DNA from: Halomonas almeriensis
GTDB lineage: Bacteria > Pseudomonadota > Gammaproteobacteria > Pseudomonadales > Halomonadaceae
Assembly: GCF_030409235.1 (NCBI RefSeq)
Contig: NZ_JAUFPO010000005.1
Location: forward strand, 1-64,000
Direction of reading: 5' to 3'
DNA: 64,000 nt
The notes under the pieces were generated by a model, which worked only from the letters and a program-made list of their open reading frames with translations, did no database searches and was not told the DNA's origin. A program made the position numbers and the translations under genes. This document shows, one piece after another, positions 58,154 to 64,000 of this stretch. Every line of letters begins with the position of its first letter. Positions within the stretch are counted from its first letter, which is position 1.

Positions 58154-58576
58154 GGTGTCATCCTCAATGCAAAGTCATCATGATCCCGGGAAGACGTCAC
58201 CCGGGCCGCCATCAACGATGGCATTCTGGTGCCTTAGCTACGCATGCCGGGCCTGGTAAGTACCCTGGGCGTACTGCGGGAGGTTGAAAGTGTTGCAAAA
58301 ACCTCACTGCTGGCGCCTGGATCAAGAACAACATGACGCTCAGTTGGTAGCCTTCCGACAGCGCGATGAATCCCGGTAGCAACTCATCGTCTGACGTCGC
58401 GACTTAAATATGGGTCAGAATGCGGCACCGCACAAAGTATCATTAGGCGTAGACGGTGTTATTTTTTGACCAACCTGAGCACCTGCAGCATGGTTTTCGG
58501 TAGCCTGACTACATAAATCCGGGCTGCCAGCCTGGCCGGATGCCGAAATAGCGACTGCTCAAACCTGGATAACGCC
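58154..58576. other. non-coding interval before the dipeptidase gene
   Basis: About 420 bases with lower apparent GC than the surroundings. I found only a 30-codon frame at 58290-58379 (GTG start after GGGAGG) that is too short to support. It presumably contains the dipeptidase promoter and remnants of the post-ssrA insertion. Confidence 0.4.
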
Positions 58577-59341
58577 ATGACCCAACCGACCTCCGACACC
58601 TCTTATGCGGCGACGCCCATACCGCACCGGGCCGACCCGGACTGGTCGACGATCGACCAGCTTCCGATTCAGGGCAGTGACGAGCCGTTGGTACCGATGA
58701 GCCTGGCACCGTCGCCGATCAAGGTGTTTCCGGCCTACGCCCGTCTGGGTATTCCGGGGGCCATCGATGAGTGCTATGTGCGCGAAGGCGTCTACCGCCG
58801 CTTGCTGGCGGTGGCCCGCAGCCTGCCCGAGGGGATGAGCCTGCTGGTGCTGGATGGCTGGCGCCCCTGGCGTGTTCAGCAGTACCTTTTCGAGACCCTG
58901 CAGTCCATCATCCAGGCCAGGCACCCGTCTCTCGGTGAACGGGAACTGCTGGAGCGCACGCGCGAATTCGTCGCCCAGCCGAGTACCGAGCCCACCTCGC
59001 CGAGTCCCCATCTGACCGGAGGCGCCGTGGACGTGACGCTGTGCGACGCGGATGGTCTGCCGCTGGACATGGGCACTTTGTTTGACGAGGCCATGGCGGC
59101 GTCACATGCCGCCGCGCTGGAAGTCGACCTGGAGGAAGGTGACAGCCGGTATCAGGCCAGGCGCCATCGCCGCCTGCTTTACCACGCCATGCTGGCCCAG
59201 GGCTTCACCAACCTGCCCAGCGAGTGGTGGCATTACGACCTCGGCGACCAGCTCTGGGCCCACTATGGCGGGCACGGCAGCGCCCATTACGGCCCGGCAG
59301 AACTGGACACCATCGAACGCCGCTGGCGTCGGCAGCTGTAA
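58577..59341 (+). CDS. M15 family D-alanyl-D-alanine dipeptidase (VanX/DdpX-like)
   Basis: Zinc dipeptidase hydrolysing D-Ala-D-Ala or related peptides. The 254-residue protein has the LVLDGWRPWRVQ segment near 94-105, the zinc motif SPHLTGGAVDVTL near 141-153 (SxHxxGxAxD) and SEWWHYDLG near 214-222 with the catalytic glutamate and third zinc ligand. No signal peptide is evident, so it is probably cytoplasmic. No van genes are adjacent, so peptidoglycan peptide recycling is a likelier role than glycopeptide resistance. Confidence 0.85.
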   Translation: MTQPTSDTSYAATPIPHRADPDWSTIDQLPIQGSDEPLVPMSLAPSPIKVFPAYARLGIPGAIDECYVREGVYRRLLAVARSLPEGMSLLVLDGWRPWRVQQYLFETLQSIIQARHPSLGERELLERTREFVAQPSTEPTSPSPHLTGGAVDVTLCDADGLPLDMGTLFDEAMAASHAAALEVDLEEGDSRYQARRHRRLLYHAMLAQGFTNLPSEWWHYDLGDQLWAHYGGHGSAHYGPAELDTIERRWRRQL

Positions 59342-59362
59342 CCACCAGGGCTGGCGGGTGGG

Positions 59363-61120
59363 TCAGGACAACCCTTCGATCTCACCGGCCTCGTTCAGCC
59401 GAATGCCGGCACTCGCCGGCCGCGAGGGCATGCCCGGCATACGCATGATGGTGCCGCACAAGGCCACCACGAACCCGGCCCCGGCGGCCAGCTCGAACTC
59501 GCGCACTGGCAGCACATGGCCAGCCGCCAACCCGCCCTCGGCCGGGTCGGCGGCAAAACTGTACGGCGTCTTGGCGATACAGACCGGCAGATGGCCATAG
59601 CCCAGCGCTTCATATTCCTCCAGTTGGCGTCGGGCTCGTTCCTCCAGCTGAATATCCGCAGCTCCATAATGTTGCGTAGCGATGGCTCTCAGCTTGTCGG
59701 CCAGGCTGTCGTCGTCGGCATAGCTCATCTTCAACTCGCCAGCCGGCTCCTCCAGCAGCGCCATCACGCGCTCGGCCAGTTCCTCGCTCCCCGCCGAGCC
59801 ATCCTGCCAATGGCTGCTGAGTACCACCTCCACGCCCATGGCCTCGCAGGCTTCGCGCAGTACCGCATGTTCTTCCTCGGCGTCCTGATCGAACCGGTTG
59901 ATGGCCACCAGCAAGGGCACCCCCATTCCCTGAGCGCTCTCGACGTGACGCGCAAGATTGGCGGCACCGCGACGCACGGCATCGGGGTCGGGCTCCCCGA
60001 GGGACTCCCTAGCCACACCACCATGCATCTTGAGGGCACGCAGCGTGGCCACGACCACCACCGCACTGGGCGAGAGACCGGCCTGACGGCACTTGATATT
60101 GAGGAACTTCTCGGCCCCCAGGTCCGCCCCGAAGCCGGCCTCGGTGACCACTACATCGGCCAGCGCCAGGGCCGAGCGGGTGGCCATGACCGAGTTGCAG
60201 CCATGCGCGATGTTGGCGAAGGGCCCGCCATGCACAAAGGCCGGTGTATGCTCGAGCGTCTGCACCAGGTTGGGCGCCAGCGCCTCGCGCAGCAGGGCGG
60301 CCATGGCGCCATTGACCTCCAGGTCGCGGGCTCGCACCGCCGCGCCACTTCGGGTTCGTGCCACCAGAATCTCGCCGAGACGCCACTGCAGGTCATCCAG
60401 ATCACGGGCCAGGCAGAGAATCGCCATGATCTCGGACGCCGCGGTGATATCAAAGCCGTCCTGGCGCGGCACTCCCTGCCCCCCTTCGCCGACCGTCAGG
60501 TGGCGCAACGCACGGTCGTTCATGTCCATCGTGCGCTTCCAGGTAATGCGTTCGGGATCCAGGTCCAGGGCGTTGCCCCAGTAGAGGTGGTTGTCGATCT
60601 GCGCGGCGAGCAGGTTGTGCGCCGTGGTGATGGCGTGAAAGTCCCCGGTAAAGTGCAGGTTGATATCTTCCATGGGGATCACCTGCGAACGGCCGCCACC
60701 AGCCGCGCCCCCTTTCATGCCGAAACAGGGGCCCAGAGAAGGCTCGCGCAGGCAGATGGCGGCTCGCTGACCGATCCGGCTCAGACCATCCCCCAGCCCC
60801 ACAGTGGTGGTGGTCTTGCCTTCACCGGCCGGTGTCGGGGTGATGGCCGTCACCAGCACTAGCTTGCCCGGCGACCGCTCGGCCAGTTCATCGGTAAAGT
60901 CATGGGGCAGCTTGGCCTTGTCATGACCGAAGGGGAGCAGCCGAGAGGCCTCGATGCCCAGGCGGGCTGCCACCTCATGGATCGGCCATGGGCTGACGGC
61001 CCGGGCGATGACACTGTCCGGGGAGCCGGGCGGCGGCCATTCGGGCGTGACGGCCGCCTCACCCAGGGCGGTGTCTTCCATCAGGGACTCAGGGGTCTGC
61101 CACGGCCGATAATCGTTCAT
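59363..61120 (-). CDS. fhs: formate-tetrahydrofolate ligase
   Basis: ATP-dependent synthesis of 10-formyl-THF from formate. The 585-residue protein has the P-loop-type [18 protein letters not shown] near 94-111, [19 protein letters not shown] near 124-142 and [13 protein letters not shown] near 298-310. GGAGGCGGA precedes the ATG at 61120. It stands alone, with no folD beside it. Confidence 0.95.
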   Translation of the reverse strand: MNDYRPWQTPESLMEDTALGEAAVTPEWPPPGSPDSVIARAVSPWPIHEVAARLGIEASRLLPFGHDKAKLPHDFTDELAERSPGKLVLVTAITPTPAGEGKTTTTVGLGDGLSRIGQRAAICLREPSLGPCFGMKGGAAGGGRSQVIPMEDINLHFTGDFHAITTAHNLLAAQIDNHLYWGNALDLDPERITWKRTMDMNDRALRHLTVGEGGQGVPRQDGFDITAASEIMAILCLARDLDDLQWRLGEILVARTRSGAAVRARDLEVNGAMAALLREALAPNLVQTLEHTPAFVHGGPFANIAHGCNSVMATRSALALADVVVTEAGFGADLGAEKFLNIKCRQAGLSPSAVVVVATLRALKMHGGVARESLGEPDPDAVRRGAANLARHVESAQGMGVPLLVAINRFDQDAEEEHAVLREACEAMGVEVVLSSHWQDGSAGSEELAERVMALLEEPAGELKMSYADDDSLADKLRAIATQHYGAADIQLEERARRQLEEYEALGYGHLPVCIAKTPYSFAADPAEGGLAAGHVLPVREFELAAGAGFVVALCGTIMRMPGMPSRPASAGIRLNEAGEIEGLS

Positions 61121-61163
61121 TCCGCCTCCTCAAAAGGCACCATTCCGCGGCGCCATCACGCTG

Positions 61164-61430
61164 CTAAGCCCATTGCCTCAAGGCAGCGTGGAACGCCTTG
61201 CGCATTACGTGCATTCCCAATACGACGTCGGCATAGTCGAGATGGACATCGCGCCAAGATACCATCGCCTCGATGGCGATCGCCCCGCACCCGATGGAGT
61301 TCAGGTAAGAATATGAAGTCCAGAACACCCGGCTCAAACAAGTGGCCAGCGGCCCGGGCCACCAGAAGTCGCCTCCTGCCCCTCGGTACTGGGGCCTTTT
61401 GCGCTTCACAGCCCACGATGAAATAGGCAA
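61164..61430 (-). CDS. hypothetical protein, about 88 residues (doubtful)
   Basis: Not recognised. The frame on the minus strand reads a tryptophan- and aromatic-rich segment followed by an amphipathic helix-like end (GMHVMRKAFHAALRQWA) with GC-rich third positions in its second half. The only start is a TTG without a clear ribosome binding site, so the 5' end may be lost or the frame may be non-coding. The interval 61121-61468 holds nothing else that I can support. Confidence 0.3.
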   Translation of the reverse strand: MPISSWAVKRKRPQYRGAGGDFWWPGPLATCLSRVFWTSYSYLNSIGCGAIAIEAMVSWRDVHLDYADVVLGMHVMRKAFHAALRQWA

Positions 61431-61468
61431 GCTGGCTATCCAATACTTCGAGGGTGCTCAACTCTGCC

Positions 61469-62173
61469 ATGCACCGCACTCGCCGACTGATGCTGTTGCT
61501 CGCCCTCGTGGCCATGGGAGTGGCGTTCGAGAAGGGCCCGTGGCAACTACCCCGGGAATGGTCACCATTTCAGCCCCTGCATATCGACGACCCCGTCACG
61601 CCCGTGACGCGCTGGAAACTGCAGCGTCTGAGGAACGATCGTGAGGCCTGTCACGCCGTACTCGAGCGAGCTTCATCGCCATCCATCCAGTACACCGCCC
61701 TGGCCGACTACACGCCGGTCGAAGACTGCCCGCTGGAGAATGTGGTGCGTCTACAGGGCACTGGCGTAAGCTTCAATCGCGGTTTCGTGGCGACCTGCCC
61801 GCTGGCGGTGTCGTGGGGGCTTTTCGAGCGACATTCCCTGCAACCGGCCGCCCGTGATCTGCTCGGCGAGGAGGTCTCGCAGGTAGAGCACTACGGCAGC
61901 TTCGCCTGTCGCAACATCTACCATCGGGAAAACGCCCGGCGCAGTGCGCACGCCACCGCCAGCGCCCTCGACGTGGCGGGTTTCACCCTGCACAGCGGCC
62001 GCCGAATCAGTCTGCTAGACGACTGGCAGGGCTCGGGCGCCGAAAGCGACTTTCTGCGCCGACTCAATGACGAAGCCTGTCGGTTTTTTGGCACGACCCT
62101 GGGCCCGGACTATAACGCAGCACACGCCGACCATTTTCACCTGGCCATGCGCGGCGGCGGAACCTGTCGCTGA
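61469..62173 (+). CDS. extensin-like family protein
   Basis: Secreted or membrane-anchored protein of the Extensin-like C-terminal family, a peptidase-like fold of unknown role in the envelope. The 234-residue protein has an N-terminal hydrophobic segment (LMLLLALVAMGVAF), cysteines in a conserved spacing (CHAVLE, EDCPLENVV, TCPLAVSWGLFE, FACRNIY), and the motif SAHATASALDVAGFTL followed by HADHFHLAMRGG. The ATG at 61469 is used; a GTG at 61454 is the alternative. Confidence 0.85.
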   Translation: MHRTRRLMLLLALVAMGVAFEKGPWQLPREWSPFQPLHIDDPVTPVTRWKLQRLRNDREACHAVLERASSPSIQYTALADYTPVEDCPLENVVRLQGTGVSFNRGFVATCPLAVSWGLFERHSLQPAARDLLGEEVSQVEHYGSFACRNIYHRENARRSAHATASALDVAGFTLHSGRRISLLDDWQGSGAESDFLRRLNDEACRFFGTTLGPDYNAAHADHFHLAMRGGGTCR

Positions 62174-62197
62174 ATCAGGCAAGCCTGGCACGCAGGA

Positions 62198-62944
62198 TCA
62201 CAATGCCTTAACGATCAACTGCACACCGACGATGGCCATGGCCAGGATCACCAGCCGATAGAAGAGCCGCTCGTTGACGCGACTCTGCAGCCAGAGCCCG
62301 CTGCGCACGCCGAGCCAGGCCACCGGCACCAGCGCCAGCGCCAGCGAGGCCCAGATGCTGGTCAGGTTGATCTCGCCGAGCCACAGATAGGGCGGCAGCT
62401 TCATCAGATTGACTGCCGCGAAAGCCAGTGTGCAGGTGGCGATGAAGGCCTGCTTGGAGAGCCGTCGCGGCAACAGATAGAGGTTCATCGGCGGCGCGCC
62501 GGCATGTGCCAGAAAGCTGGTCACCCCCACTCCGATGCTCGCCGGCCAGGCCCAGAGGGCGTGAATCGGGCGTGACGCGGCCGGCTTGATGATCATGTAG
62601 GCCACGAACAGCAACGACACCACGCCCAGCAGCAGCCACACATGGCTCTCGTCGAGCGTGCCGATCAGCAGGGTACCGGCGATCACCCCCAGCGCCATGC
62701 CCGGCAGCAGGCGACGTATCTCGGTGGCCACGTGATGTCCCCACCAGGCCTTGACCGCGAACACGTCCATGACCAGCAACAACGGCAACAACAGGCCCGC
62801 CGCCTCGATCGGCCCGATTGCCAGCGCCATCAGGGGAACCGAGAGGGTACCGAAGCCACCGGCAAAGCCACCCTTGGAGATACCGGTCAGGTAGGTGGAG
62901 GCGATGATCAGGGTCCAGGCCAGCCAGCCGTAATCGGGGAGCAT
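62198..62944 (-). CDS. TauE/SafE family sulfite exporter-like permease
   Basis: Integral membrane permease of the TSUP family; substrates of relatives include sulfite and organosulfur anions. The 248-residue protein has about eight membrane segments in two halves, with the GISKGGFAGGFGTLSVPLMAL motif near 21-41 and SIGVGVTSFLAHAGAPPMNLYLLP in the second half. The ATG at 62944 follows AAGGAA. It lies downstream of gap and its terminator, so it has its own promoter or depends on read-through. Confidence 0.88.
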   Translation of the reverse strand: MLPDYGWLAWTLIIASTYLTGISKGGFAGGFGTLSVPLMALAIGPIEAAGLLLPLLLVMDVFAVKAWWGHHVATEIRRLLPGMALGVIAGTLLIGTLDESHVWLLLGVVSLLFVAYMIIKPAASRPIHALWAWPASIGVGVTSFLAHAGAPPMNLYLLPRRLSKQAFIATCTLAFAAVNLMKLPPYLWLGEINLTSIWASLALALVPVAWLGVRSGLWLQSRVNERLFYRLVILAMAIVGVQLIVKAL

Positions 62945-62966
62945 GTCGAATTCCTTGCAGACGAAA

Positions 62967-62996
62967 ACGCCGGGGCGGCAAGCACCGCCCCGGCGT
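62967..62996 (-). terminator. terminator after gap
   Basis: Perfect 12-bp stem ACGCCGGGGCGG (62967-62978) with CCGCCCCGGCGT (62985-62996), loop CAAGCA; on the minus strand it is followed by TTTTCG. It lies 26 bases past the gap stop. Confidence 0.85.
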
Positions 62997-63022
62997 CGAA
63001 TCATGCGGCTCTGGCCCGGCTG

Positions 63023-64000
63023 TCAGCCGTCGTTGCTCACGGCATGCATGGCCAGTGCGGTATCGATCATGCGATTGGAGAAGCCCCACTCGTTGTCGTA
63101 CCAGGCCATCACCTTGACCAGCTTGCCGCTGACGCGAGTGTGATTGGCGTCAAAGGTAGAGGAATTGGCATCGTGGTTGAAGTCGATGGAGACCAGCGGC
63201 TGCGCATTGACATTGAGCACCGGCGACTCGGCCGCGGCCTCCTCGACGGCTGCATTGATCTCCTCGATGCTGGTCTCGCGCGAGGCCGTGAAGGTCAGGT
63301 CGACCAGCGAGACATTGATCACCGGCACGCGAACCGCCAGGCCATCGAGGCGGCCGTCGAGCTCGGGCAGCACCAGGCCGATCGCCGCCGCCGCACCGGT
63401 CTGGGCCGGGATCATGGAGTGCGTGGCACTGCGCGCCCGGAAGGGGTCCTTGTGATACACATCGGACAGGTTCTGATCATTGGTGTAGGCATGGACCGTG
63501 GTCATCAGGCCGGTCTCGATGCCCACCTTGTCGTTCAGCGCCTCGGCCAGCGGCGCCAGGCAGTTGGTAGTGCAGGAGCCGTTGGAGACCACGCGATCCT
63601 CGGCGGTCAGCTCGCCCTCGTTCACGCCATAGACGATGGTGGCATCGGCATTCGGCGTGGGCGCCGAGACCAGCACCCGACCGGCACCGGCAGTGATGTG
63701 CTGTGCCGCCGCGTCACGCTTGGTGAACAGACCGGTGCACTCCATGACCAGATCGACATCCAGCTCTTTCCAGGGCAACCGGGACGGATCGTGCTCGGAC
63801 AGCATGAGAATACGCTGGCCATCGACGGTCAGACTCTCGTCATCATGGGTCACCTCGAAGCCGAAATGCCCATGCACGGTGTCATGACGCAGCAGGTGAG
63901 CATTCAGCGAGGGGTCGCCCAGATCATTGATGGCCACAACGCTGACCCGGTCGCGATACCCGCCCTCATAGAGTGCGCGCAACACATTGCGACCGATACG
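63023..64000 (-). CDS. gap: glyceraldehyde-3-phosphate dehydrogenase, 5' end outside window
   Basis: NAD(P)-dependent glycolytic/gluconeogenic dehydrogenase. The visible part includes the start of the Rossmann fold (RIGRN near the window edge), the active site [14 protein letters not shown] with catalytic cysteine, [16 protein letters not shown], and the C-terminal [12 protein letters not shown]. The usual alanine before the active-site serine is a glycine (SNGSC). About the first ten residues are cut off by the window end. Class resembles the Pseudomonas gap enzyme; an erythrose-4-phosphate dehydrogenase role is less likely but not excluded. Confidence 0.93.
   Translation of the reverse strand, partial: RIGRNVLRALYEGGYRDRVSVVAINDLGDPSLNAHLLRHDTVHGHFGFEVTHDDESLTVDGQRILMLSEHDPSRLPWKELDVDLVMECTGLFTKRDAAAQHITAGAGRVLVSAPTPNADATIVYGVNEGELTAEDRVVSNGSCTTNCLAPLAEALNDKVGIETGLMTTVHAYTNDQNLSDVYHKDPFRARSATHSMIPAQTGAAAAIGLVLPELDGRLDGLAVRVPVINVSLVDLTFTASRETSIEEINAAVEEAAAESPVLNVNAQPLVSIDFNHDANSSTFDANHTRVSGKLVKVMAWYDNEWGFSNRMIDTALAMHAVSNDG

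Noticed and set aside
58290-58379. A 29-residue ORF with GGGAGG before a GTG start
   Set aside because: Too short and without any known counterpart; the reverse strand reads equally well, so no strand can be chosen.
58577-59341. Vancomycin-resistance vanX
   Set aside because: The protein belongs to the same peptidase family, but no vanH, vanA-type ligase or vanRS lies nearby and the host appears Gram-negative.

Overview
The window is GC-rich, densely packed chromosomal DNA from a gammaproteobacterium. Its gene order follows the Pseudomonas chromosome in two long blocks (pilT-yggS-proC-yggT-metXW and dksA-gluQ-cbrX-cbrAB-crcZ-pcnB-folK-panBCD, then pnp to smpB-ssrA). The protein flavour and departures from Pseudomonas order suggest a halophilic relative of the Halomonas group; this assignment is inference from gene content and order, not from a search.

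Layout. 174-9685: tyrS, anmK, the type IV pilus retraction ATPase pilT, yggS-proC-yggT, methionine genes metX-metW, sfsA and a class I aminotransferase. 10039-21051: dksA-gluQ, the small membrane protein cbrX, the two-component system cbrA-cbrB, a non-coding RNA that reads as CrcZ, then pcnB-folK-panB-panC-panD. 21351-23816: a thiolase and an MFS exporter. 23923-36619 (minus strand): pnp-rpsO-truB-rbfA-infB-nusA-rimP, initiator tRNA-Met, tRNA-Leu(GAG), secG-tpiA, glmM-folP. 36761-46259: ftsH-rlmE, yhbY (plus), greA-carB-carA-dapB. 46428-48555 is an insertion relative to the Pseudomonas order: a frameshifted phytase-like lipoprotein gene, a DMT transporter and a DUF2218 protein. 48810-57481: dnaJ-dnaK-grpE with a sigma-32 promoter, recN with a LexA-like box, fur, bamE, rnfH-ratA, smpB and ssrA (tmRNA). 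57482-58576 is a scar-like region next to ssrA with a duplicated tmRNA 3' end. 58577-64000: a VanX-like dipeptidase, fhs, an extensin-like protein, a TauE/SafE permease and the start-truncated gap gene at the window edge.

The most notable element is the non-coding RNA at about 16282-16766. A near-perfect sigma-54 promoter lies downstream of cbrB (itself a sigma-54 activator). The RNA carries eight or nine AAC-repeat motifs of the type bound by Hfq/Crc, several of them displayed in the loops of perfect hairpins, and ends in a rho-independent terminator. This is a complete CbrAB-CrcZ carbon-catabolite-control module in what seems to be a non-Pseudomonas host, with more motifs than the classical Pseudomonas RNA.

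Other unusual structure: a roughly 190-bp multi-hairpin palindromic element between rpsO and pnp, a MITE-like inverted repeat just before the thiolase gene, a ten-copy heptanucleotide tandem repeat touching the greA stop codon, a cluster of GTTAC/GTAAC repeats before panB that echoes the crcZ upstream sites, non-ATG starts at carA, ftsH and pnp, and an initiator tRNA with an apparent U1:U72 mismatch.
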